From contig NZ_CP145905.1 of the NCBI RefSeq assembly GCF_036894955.1, forward strand, positions 2,560,501-2,624,500: a stretch of DNA of 64,000 nucleotides, read 5' to 3'. The translations under genes were made by a program, and so were the position numbers. Below the pieces are notes generated by a model. That model saw nothing but the letters and a program-made list of their open reading frames with translations, ran no database searches and was not told where the DNA came from. The DNA is from Paenibacillus sp. KS-LC4. GTDB lineage: Bacteria > Bacillota > Bacilli > Paenibacillales > Paenibacillaceae. Of the stretch, positions 17,631 to 26,676 are shown in pieces; the first letter of the stretch is position 1, and every line of letters starts with the position of its first letter.

Positions 17631-18347
17631 GTGGGTAGCCTGCAAGTAACGAAGCTGACTAAGCGGAACCATTACGAGGAAATAACGGCGCAAATTAAGC
17701 GGATGATCGTAGATGGGGAGCTTAAGGTCGGAGACAAGCTGCCGTCCACGAAGGAAATGTCCGAGCGCTTTGGGGTAGGGAGGTCTACGACAAGGGAAGC
17801 GCTCAGTGCGCTTAAAGCGATGGGACTGATTGACATTCGCCAAGGTGGCGGCTGTACGGTCATCAGCACGCTGCCCGCGGAGTTTGAGCTGCCCGAGCTG
17901 CAATCGCTGCGTATGAATCGCAAAACGCTATTGGAGCTGCTGGAGGCGCGCCAATCTTTTGAGGTATCGAATGCCGCTATCGCTTCGTCTAAACGGACGG
18001 AGGAGGATCTGGCTGTATTGAAGGAGCTTGTCGTTCAAATGAAGGCAGCCGCAGGCAATGACCTGGAAGGGGAGCGCACCGACCTGCTATTCCATTTGAC
18101 GCTCGTGAAGGCGACTCATAATACGATTTTGGTCCAGCTTTTTGAGACGGTCATGAATCAGGTAGAAACGGCTATTCGTGAAATTCGCAGGGTTGAGCTA
18201 TATGCGAACCGCTCGGTGGCGGAGCAGCTGTACGAGGAGCATTTGGCTATCTATAAGGCGGTTGAAGCGCAGGATGCCGAAGCGGCAGCGCTGTCGATGA
18301 GACAGCATCTGCATCACGTGGAAAGCATTTTGATGAAATATGTTTAA
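17631..18347 (+). CDS. lutR: FadR-subfamily GntR regulator, probable LutR
   Basis: A 238-residue regulator with an N-terminal GntR winged helix (KRMIVDGELKVGDKLPSTKE, FGVGRSTTREALSALKAMGL) and a C-terminal all-helical FCD ligand domain with metal/ligand residues in DLLFHLTLVKATHN and HLHHVE. In B. subtilis the equivalent LutR represses lutABC and is relieved by L-lactate. The start is uncertain: GTG at 17631 sits directly after GAGGAG, so CTG at 17640 with GGAGGTGGG upstream is possible. Transcribed with or just after lutABC; the operator at 14560 is its likely target. Confidence 0.85.
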   Translation: MGSLQVTKLTKRNHYEEITAQIKRMIVDGELKVGDKLPSTKEMSERFGVGRSTTREALSALKAMGLIDIRQGGGCTVISTLPAEFELPELQSLRMNRKTLLELLEARQSFEVSNAAIASSKRTEEDLAVLKELVVQMKAAAGNDLEGERTDLLFHLTLVKATHNTILVQLFETVMNQVETAIREIRRVELYANRSVAEQLYEEHLAIYKAVEAQDAEAAALSMRQHLHHVESILMKYV

Positions 18348-18352
18348 CCAGC

Positions 18353-18397
18353 AGCGGCAGTTCTGACGAGTAGTATCGTCCAGAGCTGCCGCTTTTT
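18353..18397 (+). terminator. Terminator after lutR
   Basis: AGCGGCAG (18353-18360) pairs with CTGCCGCT (18386-18393), with a further inner CTG-ACGA/TCGT-CAG stem, followed by TTTTTG. The same hairpin lies downstream of the convergent GNAT gene. Confidence 0.85.
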
Positions 18398-18408
18398 GCT
18401 TTTTATTT

Positions 18409-18879
18409 TTAAAGCGGCTTTTCCATATGCACACACGCCACATGCTCACCGGAAGACCGGAACCTTACTGAAATATCGAAAGGCTTATAGCCTAGCTTTT
18501 TGTAAAAAAGCAATCCTCTTGTATTTGTGTTATGGCATAAAAGGTTCAGCTTTGTTACGTTTAATTTTTCCTTGGCGATCATTTCCATCGTTTCGATCAA
18601 AAAGCTCGCTGCTCCTTTGCCGCGATAATCAGGGGAGACAATGACATTGCCTAGCCAGCATTCTTTATTGTCATCCTTATAAAAGTTAGCGTAGCAGACA
18701 ACGTTCTCCCCGTATGTAATGACGGTCGGTTCCAGCCGATCAGGAAGGTTATTTAATATTTTCTCAGGCGTTAAAGGGAAGGCGGCCGATGGAAACATAT
18801 AAAATAATTCATCTTCATTTTGTGGAAAAGAACAGATCGTCGGAAGATCGGGCGATTGCAAGGGTCGGTGCGTATACAT
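18409..18879 (-). CDS. GNAT-family N-acetyltransferase
   Basis: A 156-residue protein with the GNAT core: beta strands around VVCYANFYKDDNKECWLGNV, the acetyl-CoA loop VSPDYRGKGAASFLIETM, and FYKKLGYKPFDISVRF near the end. The substrate is unknown; small GNATs of this type modify amino groups on metabolites, antibiotics or proteins. GGAGAA precedes the start. It is a single gene on the minus strand, convergent with lutR. Confidence 0.82.
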   Translation of the reverse strand: MYTHRPLQSPDLPTICSFPQNEDELFYMFPSAAFPLTPEKILNNLPDRLEPTVITYGENVVCYANFYKDDNKECWLGNVIVSPDYRGKGAASFLIETMEMIAKEKLNVTKLNLLCHNTNTRGLLFYKKLGYKPFDISVRFRSSGEHVACVHMEKPL

Positions 18880-19129
18880 ATTAAATTCTCCATTTCAAAA
18901 ATATTTAAATAGGCTTCAATTGTTATGTATGCTCTTTGTAAAAGGCCAGATGAAATGACATTTTTGATAAGCTTTTTAATTATATATGCTTTCGGACTGT
19001 CGGTTCAATGAAAAAGCAGTATCCTTTCATGACCGATTTTCGTAAATCGCGGAATGAATTTTAAAAGTTGGGAATAGTAAGGCTTGTGGCAAAACAAAAT
19101 CAAAAATAAACAAGGACGGTGTCTACTGC

Positions 19130-20110
19130 ATGAAATGGGACTGGAGCATTTCCTCTCGCAGGAATTTGGGAAAAACGATTGGGGCATTGCTTCTGGCTGT
19201 TGCCCTGATGATGAGCATGCCGAGCACAAGCATGGCTTTTGGAAAAGGTGATCATGGGCCGGATGTGTACGTCGTTCAAGGGATGCTAAAATCAATGGGT
19301 AGCTATGCTGGCCCAATTAACGGGAAATTCGACAGTTTAACGGTAAAGGGAGTTAAGTATTTTCAGAAAATGCATGGGCTTCCGGTTACTGGTGCAGTCG
19401 ACAGCCGGACATTCCAGTCCATTACTTATGCATACAGCCAAGTAAAGTATCCTTCGGGTGCGAAGGCAAAGAGCCGAGCGAAAGGCAACTTCCGCATTAA
19501 GGGTCAAGGCGGAGGCCAAGGGATCGGCGGCGGAGCCGGTCAAGGCGGAGGCCAAGGAATCGGCGGCGGAGCCGGTCAAGGCGGAGGTAAAGGGATCGGC
19601 GGCGGAGCCGGTCAAGGCGGAGGTAAAGGAATTGGCGGAGGAGCCGGTCAAGGCGGAGGCCAAGGGATCGGCGGAGGAGCCGGTCAAGGCGGAGGCCAAG
19701 GAATTGGCGGAGGAGCCGGTCAAGGCGGAGGCCAAGGAAACGGCGGAGGAGCCGGTCAAGGCGGAGGCCAAGGAATTGGCGGAGGAGCCGGTCAAGGCGG
19801 AGGCCAAGGGATTGGCGGAGGAGCCGGTCAAGGCGGAGGCCAAGGAATTGGCGGAGGAGCCGGTCAAGGCGGAGGCCAAGGGATTGGCGGAGGAGCCGGT
19901 CAAGGCGGAGGTAAAGGGATCGGCGGCGGGGCCGGTCAAGGCGAGGAGCAAGGAAACGGCGGCGGACAAGCTCCTACTACGAAGCCGGCTCCAATTGTTA
20001 CGCCAGCGCCAACTATTGCTCCAGCGCCGGCAACACCAGCGCCAACGACAGTTCCAGCGCCAGCAACGCCAGCGCCAACTGTAGCACCAAAACCAAAATC
20101 ATATTACTAA
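19130..20110 (+). CDS. Secreted peptidoglycan-binding protein with Gly-rich tandem repeats
   Basis: A 326-residue exported protein. Residues 1-36 form a signal peptide (basic start, hydrophobic LLLAVALMMSM, SMA cleavage site). Residues 42-105 form a PG_binding_1 domain (PDVYVVQGMLKSMGSYAG, FDSLTVKGVKYFQ, GLPVTGAVDSRTF). Residues 125-280 are thirteen 12-residue units with consensus GQGGGQGIGGGA, and the tail is Pro/Thr/Ala-rich (repeats of PAPAT). It probably attaches to the cell wall through the first domain; the function of the flexible glycine region is unknown. An ATG follows AAGGACGG. No neighbours suggest an operon. Confidence 0.8.
   Translation: MKWDWSISSRRNLGKTIGALLLAVALMMSMPSTSMAFGKGDHGPDVYVVQGMLKSMGSYAGPINGKFDSLTVKGVKYFQKMHGLPVTGAVDSRTFQSITYAYSQVKYPSGAKAKSRAKGNFRIKGQGGGQGIGGGAGQGGGQGIGGGAGQGGGKGIGGGAGQGGGKGIGGGAGQGGGQGIGGGAGQGGGQGIGGGAGQGGGQGNGGGAGQGGGQGIGGGAGQGGGQGIGGGAGQGGGQGIGGGAGQGGGQGIGGGAGQGGGKGIGGGAGQGEEQGNGGGQAPTTKPAPIVTPAPTIAPAPATPAPTTVPAPATPAPTVAPKPKSYY
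19502..19969 (+). repeat. 36-bp in-frame tandem repeat, 13 units
   Basis: Thirteen 36-bp units encode GQGGG(Q/K)G(I/N)GGGA, the last one degenerate. Units differ mainly by silent changes (GGC/GGA, ATC/ATT) and Q/K or I/N swaps, which suggests recent expansion and unequal exchange. The repeat leaves other frames on both strands free of stops. Confidence 0.95.
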
Positions 20111-20141
20111 AGAAAGTGGAATGAGCGTATCATCCCGATAC

Positions 20142-20184
20142 AAAAAAACGAGCCATAGAAGTGATTCTATGGGCTCGTTTTTTG
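20142..20184. terminator. Bidirectional terminator
   Basis: CGAGCC-ATAGAA (20149-20160) pairs with TTCTAT-GGGCTCG (20165-20177). It is flanked by an A run on the left and a T run on the right, so it can serve both convergent genes. Confidence 0.9.
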
Positions 20185-20219
20185 TATGATTATTTTTGCA
20201 AGCTGATCATGAAAGGCAA

Positions 20220-21125
20220 CTATTTTGCTTTCAAAAACTTATCAATAAATTGAATCGCTTTATCTGTGTTCTCGCTATTTACACGGACGCCAACGATATA
20301 GTTTTTTGGCGTAATCACGGAAAGATTTTTCACCAGTGGGCTGTTGCTGATATCGATGCCGTATACATGCTCGACTGGTTCATCCTCCGTCGTTTTTTTG
20401 ACGAGCTCACTCTCGGTAACCGAGGATTTCAGCACGCCGCTTACTGCATCATCAATGTTTTGAAGGACGCCCTGCGGACTGATCCAGTTGAAGGTGGCCG
20501 AGTCAAGAATATAAATATCCGGCTTCTCCGTTGCCAGAACAACCATCGCTTTTTGCTGGGAGGCCATATCGACTGCATCTTTAGCATCAAGCGGCACATA
20601 GGTCAAATTCACTTTAAACCGTTTCCACTCGGGGAACTTGTCCAGCAGCGATTGCTCGAGAACAGCCATGTCCTGCTTATTGTCCTCTGTAAAAAATTCG
20701 CCAAAATACATGACGGACAAATCCACCGGCGGCAGGCTGGCAAGGTAGCGCTGTTCCTCGCGATGGTCCATATAAGCGATAACGCCGTAGATAATAAGAG
20801 CAATCGCCACAATTCCACCGAAAACATGGAATTTATAGTAGCGCCAAAAATGGTCGGTTTTCTCGGCGGCAGACGCCATATTTTTAAACTTCCCATACTC
20901 TTTCTCATTGAACGCTTGCTTAAACTTCTGATCCTCTGCTTCAAGTATCCGTTTGTAAGCGGCAGTCACTTGGCTGAATTCCTCTTCCGCCGTCTCCCCA
21001 TTGCTTGTAGTCTGCGTCCGTGAGCGGGATTGGCGAAGCAAGAGGCTATAGCGTTTCTCAACCTCTTCTTTTGAAGCGTTTTCGGGAAGGCCCAGCTTCG
21101 CGTAGGCTTGTTTTACATCTTCCAT
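20220..21125 (-). CDS. Membrane protein with degenerate J-like N-terminus
   Basis: A 301-residue protein. Residues 1-65 look like a J domain (VKQAYAKLGLPENASKEEVEKRY, then AYKRILEAEDQ), but the HPD motif that stimulates Hsp70 is not present between the two helices; the place is taken by a Ser/Arg/Thr-rich segment. Residues 101-119 form one membrane segment. The remaining 180 residues would lie outside and resemble a periplasmic-binding-like fold (LTYVPLDAKDAV, PDIYILDSATF). GAGGTGA precedes the ATG. It stands alone, so its function cannot be assigned. Confidence 0.75.
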   Translation of the reverse strand: MEDVKQAYAKLGLPENASKEEVEKRYSLLLRQSRSRTQTTSNGETAEEEFSQVTAAYKRILEAEDQKFKQAFNEKEYGKFKNMASAAEKTDHFWRYYKFHVFGGIVAIALIIYGVIAYMDHREEQRYLASLPPVDLSVMYFGEFFTEDNKQDMAVLEQSLLDKFPEWKRFKVNLTYVPLDAKDAVDMASQQKAMVVLATEKPDIYILDSATFNWISPQGVLQNIDDAVSGVLKSSVTESELVKKTTEDEPVEHVYGIDISNSPLVKNLSVITPKNYIVGVRVNSENTDKAIQFIDKFLKAK

Positions 21126-21465
21126 GGGGTCACCTCGACTATTATTTAAAAATATCTGTATAAATCCTACCCTCTAGTATACGGATTTAAGCGGACAAAT
21201 GCCAATTTTCGCGCTTGTCCGCAGACGGGAGAGCGAATGCTAGCCGAAAAGGCGCGGGCATTGAACAGACTGCGAATTCAGTGATCATATGGTATGATAG
21301 GAAAAAGCTAGCTTCAAAACTAGCGTCTTGGGTGCGGCCAAACGCCGTCATGCTTGAAGGAAATAAGCTGCTGCCTTGCGCTTGGAAGCAAATGTCCAAG
21401 GAATGGGCTTGCACAAATCAGTCAATACCATAGATTAAGAGCATTGTTGTAATGGGGGATGGGCC
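21126..21465. other. Intergenic region upstream of coaBC
   Basis: No gene is credible here; a 72-codon ORF at 21215 has no ribosome site. GCGGACAA (21191-21198) and TTGTCCGC (21215-21222) form a perfect 8-bp inverted repeat with a 16-nt spacer. TGGTATGAT at 21290-21298 is an extended -10 sequence and a candidate coaBC promoter, though no good -35 is visible. Confidence 0.45.
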
Positions 21466-22689
21466 ATGCTTACAAATAAAACAATCATACTAGGAATCAC
21501 GGGTGGTATCGCAGCCTATAAAGCGGCTACGCTTTGCAGCCGGCTGGTGCAGGCAGGAGCTAAGGTGCACGTTATTATGACCGAATCAGCAGCTCGTTTC
21601 ATTACGCCGCTGACGCTCCAGACGCTTTCGCGCAACCCGGTGCATATCGACACCTTTGACGAGAGGGACCCGGCGGTCGTATCCCATATTCATTTGGCCG
21701 ATCATGCCGATCTTATTGTTGTTGCTCCAGCCACTGCCAATGTAATTGGCAAAATGGCAAATGGGCTTGCCGATGATATGCTCAGCACGACCCTTCTGGC
21801 GGCAACGAGCCCCGTGCTTGTCGCTCCAGCTATGAACGTGCATATGTATGAGCATCCGGCGGTGGCGCAAAATTTACAGACATTAGCAGATCGCGGCGTC
21901 ATGTTCGTCGACCCGGGCGAGGGGCAGCTTGCCTGTGGTTATGTGGCGAAAGGGAGGCTGGCCGAGCCGGAGGAAATTGTCCATGCGGTGGAAGAGTGGT
22001 TCAGTCGCAGCCGCAAGCTTGCTGGCAAGCATGTTCTTGTTACTGCAGGCGGAACGGTGGAGCGGCTTGATCCCGTGCGGTATTTGACCAATGATTCCTC
22101 GGGCAAAATGGGCTTTGCCATAGCGGAGGCTGCGCTGCTGATGGGCGCGGAGGTGACCGTTGTCGCTGGACGGACGACTGTAGAGCCGCCTGGGGGGGCA
22201 AAGCTGGTGCGCGTTGAATCCGCTCAGCAAATGCTGGATGCGGTCACCGCGCATTTTGAAACGGCTGACATTGTTGTTAAAGCGGCGGCTGTTGCCGATT
22301 ATCGCCCAGCCCAGCAGCAGGAGCAGAAGCTGAAAAAGACGGGCGAGAAGCTCACGCTTGAGCTTGCGCGCACGACGGATATTTTGCAGCTGCTTGGCGA
22401 GCGCAAGACGCATCAATTGCTCGTTGGTTTCGCTGCCGAAACCCAGCAGATCGCGCACTATGCGATGGATAAGCTGGCGCGCAAACACTGCGATCTCATC
22501 GTAGCCAATGATGTGAGCGCGGAAGGGGCAGGCTTCAACGGCGATACGAATGTTGTACAGCTATTTGGCAAGGAAGGGCTGATAGAGGCGCTTCCTTTAT
22601 TGACCAAGCGCGAGACGGCAAAGCGAATTTTGGAAGTCGCGGTGCAGCGGCTTTCACAGCTCCCTATCAAAAGGAGCCTTGGCGAATGA
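21466..22689 (+). CDS. coaBC: Bifunctional phosphopantothenoylcysteine decarboxylase / phosphopantothenate-cysteine ligase
   Basis: A 407-residue fusion for two steps of coenzyme A synthesis. The N-terminal CoaC flavoprotein (about 1-180) shows [14 protein letters not shown], the [10 protein letters not shown] region and the catalytic Cys in [11 protein letters not shown]. The C-terminal CoaB part (about 190-400) has [26 protein letters not shown] and [23 protein letters not shown] precedes the ATG. It overlaps priA by four bases, as in Bacillus. Confidence 0.97.
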   Translation: MLTNKTIILGITGGIAAYKAATLCSRLVQAGAKVHVIMTESAARFITPLTLQTLSRNPVHIDTFDERDPAVVSHIHLADHADLIVVAPATANVIGKMANGLADDMLSTTLLAATSPVLVAPAMNVHMYEHPAVAQNLQTLADRGVMFVDPGEGQLACGYVAKGRLAEPEEIVHAVEEWFSRSRKLAGKHVLVTAGGTVERLDPVRYLTNDSSGKMGFAIAEAALLMGAEVTVVAGRTTVEPPGGAKLVRVESAQQMLDAVTAHFETADIVVKAAAVADYRPAQQQEQKLKKTGEKLTLELARTTDILQLLGERKTHQLLVGFAAETQQIAHYAMDKLARKHCDLIVANDVSAEGAGFNGDTNVVQLFGKEGLIEALPLLTKRETAKRILEVAVQRLSQLPIKRSLGE

Positions 22690-25181
22690 TTGCCAGAGTG
22701 ATAGTGGACGTGCCGAGCCGTCAGACGGATCGGCCATTCGATTATGAGGTGCCTGCGGAAATGTCCAGCTGGATTGGTGTTGGAAGCCGGGTTGGCGTAC
22801 CCTTCGGCGGCCGCGTGCTGCAAGGCTTCGTTGTGGAGCTGGCGGAAGAGGCGGAAGTGGACAGTCGGCGCCTAAAGGCGGTTGCCGAGCTGCTTGATCC
22901 GCTGCCGCCGCTGCTTCCCGACTTGATTGGGCTAGCTAAATGGATGAGCGACAAATATTGCTGCTCCTGGACAGCTGCGCTGCAAGCGATGATTCCCGCT
23001 GCGCTTAAAGGCAAGGCCGAGCGTTATGTGTCGTTGAACGATTCGCTCGGTGAGGAGCTGGAGCAGCTGGCAAGGCGCTTGCCGCAGGAGCTGCTGGATA
23101 TGGTTTCGAGGCAGCGGCAGACGAAGCTTGAAGCACTGAAGGAGCGGTTTCCGCAATACGCGCCGGATATTAAGACGGCGCTTGAAGAAGGCGTACTGCT
23201 TGAGCAGACAGCGATTCGTGACCGTCTGGCCATTCGCAAGGTGCTGACGGTGTTTCCGCCAGCGGATAAGGCAGCGGCGGTGAAGGCGCTGGCTTTGTGG
23301 CCGGCAAAGGCGGGCAAGCAGCGGGACTTGCTTGCCTTCATGCTGGAGCGGGATGAGCCAATTGCGCTGCAAGCGCTGCTCGCGGAAGCGGGCGGATCGC
23401 CAGCAAGCGTGCGAGCGGTCGCAGACAAAGGCTTGCTGGAGCTGAGGGAAGTTGAGCAGCAGCGCGACCCTTATGCAAGCCGCGAGTTTGAGCGGACGGT
23501 TCCGCTGCCGCTCACCGAGGGGCAGCAAAGCGTATACACCCGCATAGCTGATGCGGTTACGCGCGGCGAGCCGCAGGTGCTGCTGCTGCATGGCGTAACG
23601 GGCAGCGGCAAAACCGAGGTCTATTTGCAGGCGATTCAGCATTGTCTAAAGCAAGGAAAGCAGGCGATTGTGCTTGTCCCGGAAATTGCGCTTACCCCGC
23701 AAATGGTCGAGCGGTTTAAAGGGCGCTTCGGCGATGCGGTAGCGGTGCTGCACAGCCGCTTGTCTAATGGGGAGCGCTATGATGAATGGCGCAAAATTAG
23801 AAGCCGCAAAGTACAGGTAGCCATCGGCGCTCGGTCGGCGATTTTTGCCCCTTTTGAACGCATCGGACTCGTCATTATTGATGAGGAGCATGAATCCTCC
23901 TACAAGCAGGAGGAAAGCCCGAAATACCATGCCAGAGATGTATCTGTACAGCGCGCAAGGCAGCATGGCGCGGCTGTCGTACTAGGCTCAGCGACGCCAT
24001 CGCTTGAATCATATGCGGCGGCGAGCAGGCGACCGGCAGAAGGGCGCGAATCGTCGCTGCTGCCGATGCCAGACCGCGTAGGGGGCAGGCCGCTGCCGCC
24101 CGTGACGGTTATTGATATGCGCGCGGAGCTTGCGGCCGGCAATCGCTCGATGTTCAGCCGCAAGCTGCATGAAGGGCTCGTGCAGCGGCTGGAGCGCGGC
24201 GAGCAGACGGTGCTGCTGCTTAATCGACGCGGCTATTCTACCTTCGTCATGTGCCGCTCCTGCGGCTACACGGCGCTTTGTCCGCACTGCGATATTTCGC
24301 TGACGCATCATCAGAAGTCGCGGCTGCTGCGCTGCCATTATTGCGGACATGCGGAGCCAGCGCCGCAAACCTGTCCGTCCTGCGAAAGCGAGCATATCCG
24401 CTTTTTTGGTACGGGGACCCAGCGTGTAGAAGAGGAGCTTGCGAAGCTGTTTCCCGGCATTCGGGTCATTCGAATGGATGTGGACACGACGACGGAGAAA
24501 AACGCGCATGAGAAGCTGCTGAAGCGCTTCGGCGACCGTGAGGCGGATGTGCTGCTGGGCACGCAGATGGTAGCGAAGGGGCTTGATTTTCCATACGTTA
24601 CGCTAGTTGGCGTTATTGCAGCGGATACGTCGCTTAATTTGCCGGATTTTCGCTCAGCGGAACGGACGTTTCAGCTGCTTACGCAGGTGGCAGGCCGTGC
24701 TGGCCGCCATCAGCTGCCAGGGGAGGTCGTTGTTCAGACGTATGCACCCGAGCATTATGCGATTACAACCGCGCAAAAGCATGACTACATCCGGTTTGTC
24801 GAAGAGGAGCTCAAGCATCGCGGCGTTATGGGCTATCCGCCTTATTGCCGATTGGTGCTGGTCACGATGTCGCATGAGCAGCTTGCGCTGCTGTCCTCAG
24901 TGTCAGAGCAGTTTGTGGAGCGGCTGCGCGAGCTGGCGGCCGATGAAGGCGTATTAGGGCCGCTTGGAGCGGGTTTGCCGCGTGCGCTAGAGGTGCTTGG
25001 TCCAGTCGCATCACCCATATCGAGAATGAAAGATCGCTACCGTTTTCAATGTGTGATAAAATATCGGGGGAACATTGATGTGCCTGCGCTTCTGCGCGGT
25101 GCGCTTGCGCCATTCATTGCAGGCTCCCCTCAGAAGCTTGTGCAGTTTAGCATTGATGTAGATCCGCAAGTCATATTATAG
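22686..25181 (+). CDS. priA: Primosomal replication restart helicase PriA
   Basis: An 831-residue 3'-5' helicase that reloads the replisome at stalled forks. It has the N-terminal DNA-binding part (VDVPSRQTDRPFDYEVP), Walker A GVTGSGKTEVYLQ near residue 304, DEEH, GSATPSLES, and an eight-cysteine zinc region (CRSCGYTALCPHC, CHYCGH, CPSC), followed by ADTSLNLPDFRSAERTFQ and QVAGRAGR. Length fits the family. Starts at ATGA overlapping the coaBC stop. Confidence 0.97.
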   Translation: MIARVIVDVPSRQTDRPFDYEVPAEMSSWIGVGSRVGVPFGGRVLQGFVVELAEEAEVDSRRLKAVAELLDPLPPLLPDLIGLAKWMSDKYCCSWTAALQAMIPAALKGKAERYVSLNDSLGEELEQLARRLPQELLDMVSRQRQTKLEALKERFPQYAPDIKTALEEGVLLEQTAIRDRLAIRKVLTVFPPADKAAAVKALALWPAKAGKQRDLLAFMLERDEPIALQALLAEAGGSPASVRAVADKGLLELREVEQQRDPYASREFERTVPLPLTEGQQSVYTRIADAVTRGEPQVLLLHGVTGSGKTEVYLQAIQHCLKQGKQAIVLVPEIALTPQMVERFKGRFGDAVAVLHSRLSNGERYDEWRKIRSRKVQVAIGARSAIFAPFERIGLVIIDEEHESSYKQEESPKYHARDVSVQRARQHGAAVVLGSATPSLESYAAASRRPAEGRESSLLPMPDRVGGRPLPPVTVIDMRAELAAGNRSMFSRKLHEGLVQRLERGEQTVLLLNRRGYSTFVMCRSCGYTALCPHCDISLTHHQKSRLLRCHYCGHAEPAPQTCPSCESEHIRFFGTGTQRVEEELAKLFPGIRVIRMDVDTTTEKNAHEKLLKRFGDREADVLLGTQMVAKGLDFPYVTLVGVIAADTSLNLPDFRSAERTFQLLTQVAGRAGRHQLPGEVVVQTYAPEHYAITTAQKHDYIRFVEEELKHRGVMGYPPYCRLVLVTMSHEQLALLSSVSEQFVERLRELAADEGVLGPLGAGLPRALEVLGPVASPISRMKDRYRFQCVIKYRGNIDVPALLRGALAPFIAGSPQKLVQFSIDVDPQVIL

Positions 25182-25208
25182 ATTTCGTTGTAAAGGAAGG
25201 GAACGGCA

Positions 25209-25694
25209 ATGGCCATTCGTATTATTGTAAAAGATCCTGATCCCGTTTTGAGGGAGCCAGCTATGGAAGTTACTAAATTTAATTCCAACTTGAAACGGCT
25301 GCTTAAAGATATGGCGGAAACGATGTACGACGCTGATGGCGTCGGTCTAGCGGCTCCGCAGGTCGGCATTTCCAAGCGTGTTATCGTGGTGGATATTGGA
25401 GATGAAAATGGACTGATCGAAATGGTCAACCCGGTCATCGTGGAAGAAGAAGGAGAGCAGCTTGGACCTGAGGGCTGCCTGAGTATTCCGAATCTAAACG
25501 GAGATGTGATGCGTTCAGACCGCATCGTCGTAAAAGGTCAAAATTCCGATGGCGAGACGTTTACGGTTGAAGCGCAGGGCTTCCTTTCGCGGGCGTTCCA
25601 GCACGAGGTTGATCATTTGAACGGCATTTTGTTCACGGATCTCGCCGAGAGCGTGTACGATATTTCCGAAAGACAGAAAAAAGGCGGCGAATAA
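25209..25694 (+). CDS. def: Peptide deformylase
   Basis: A 161-residue metalloenzyme that removes the formyl group from new proteins. All three motifs are present: GVGLAAPQVG, EGCLSIPN and the metal-binding QHEVDHLNG. It is short, like E. coli type I Def. GGAAGGGAA is its ribosome site. Followed after 4 nt by fmt, which performs the opposite modification. Confidence 0.97.
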   Translation: MAIRIIVKDPDPVLREPAMEVTKFNSNLKRLLKDMAETMYDADGVGLAAPQVGISKRVIVVDIGDENGLIEMVNPVIVEEEGEQLGPEGCLSIPNLNGDVMRSDRIVVKGQNSDGETFTVEAQGFLSRAFQHEVDHLNGILFTDLAESVYDISERQKKGGE

Positions 25695-25698
25695 GGCC

Positions 25699-26676
25699 AT
25701 GCGTATTGTATTTATGGGGACGCCGGAGTTCGCCGTCCCTTCTTTGCAGTTGTTAATTAATAACGGCTATGAGGTCGTGGCGGTTGTCACGCAGCCGGAT
25801 CGTCCAAAGGGGCGTAAGCGGACGCTTACGCCTCCGCCTGTGAAAGAAGCGGCGCTGGCTTTAGGCTTGCCGGTTTTGCAGCCTGAGCGCATGCGCAGCA
25901 GCGAAGCGGTAGAGGCGCTGGCGCAGTATCGCCCTGATTTAATTGTGACCGCAGCTTATGGGCAAATATTGCCGAAGGCTGTACTGGAGCTGCCGCGTCT
26001 AGGCTGTATCAACGTTCATGGCTCGCTGCTGCCTCGCTATCGCGGGGGGGCGCCGATTCAACGTGCGATCATCAATGGCGAGACGGTAACAGGCGTAACG
26101 ATTATGTATATGGCTGAAGGACTGGACACAGGCGACATGATCAGCAAGGTGGAGGTCGCCATTACGGATGAGGATACATCGGGCTCGCTGTTTGAGAAGC
26201 TGAGCGCCGCTGGAGCGGAGCTGCTGGAGCAGACGCTCCCAGCCATTATTTCAGGCGCTGCGGCAAGGGTGGAGCAGCAGCATGAGCTGGCAACTTACGC
26301 GCCGAATTTGTCGCGTGAGGATGAACGGATTGATTGGGCGAAATCTGCCCGCCAAATCTATAATCAAGTGCGCGGCCTGTCGCCGATGGCCGGTGCGTTC
26401 ACCTATTTGAACGGCGAGCTGTTCAAGGTATGGGCTTGCGCCAAGCCAGCAGAACCGTCCAGCACGGATCGTGCTGCCGCAGCTTTGCCGGGAACGGTGC
26501 GCGAAGCAAGTGGAGCGGGCATCGCCGTACAGACAGGTGCTGGCGTAATCGTGCTTACGCAAATTCAGCCAGCAGGCAAAAAAGCGATGTCAGCGGCTGA
26601 TTGGCTGAAAGGCTCACGACTGGCTGAAGGCACTGTCTTCGGCGAAGCAAACGAGATAAGCGGTGAAGACCAATGA
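25699..26676 (+). CDS. fmt: Methionyl-tRNA formyltransferase
   Basis: A 325-residue enzyme that formylates initiator Met-tRNA using 10-formyl-THF. Seen: MRIVFMGTPEFAVPSL, VVTQPDRPKGRK, INVHGSLLPRYRGGAPIQ with the Asn-His catalytic region, YMAEGLDTGDMI and a C-terminal OB-like part with LSPMAGAFTYLNG. Ends in an ATGA overlap with rsmB. Confidence 0.97.
   Translation: MRIVFMGTPEFAVPSLQLLINNGYEVVAVVTQPDRPKGRKRTLTPPPVKEAALALGLPVLQPERMRSSEAVEALAQYRPDLIVTAAYGQILPKAVLELPRLGCINVHGSLLPRYRGGAPIQRAIINGETVTGVTIMYMAEGLDTGDMISKVEVAITDEDTSGSLFEKLSAAGAELLEQTLPAIISGAAARVEQQHELATYAPNLSREDERIDWAKSARQIYNQVRGLSPMAGAFTYLNGELFKVWACAKPAEPSSTDRAAAALPGTVREASGAGIAVQTGAGVIVLTQIQPAGKKAMSAADWLKGSRLAEGTVFGEANEISGEDQ

Noticed and set aside
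19458..20084. Plus-strand 208-codon ORF in another frame of the Gly-rich gene, and the 210-codon minus ORF
   Set aside because: Both are open only because the 36-bp unit lacks stops in those frames. There is no signal peptide or ribosome site, and the annotated frame has a signal peptide and a PG-binding domain.
20196..21023. 275-codon plus-strand ORF
   Set aside because: It is antisense to the J-like gene, lacks a ribosome site and shows unnatural composition.
21215..21433. 72-codon ORF upstream of coaBC
   Set aside because: No ribosome binding site and it overlaps the candidate promoter.
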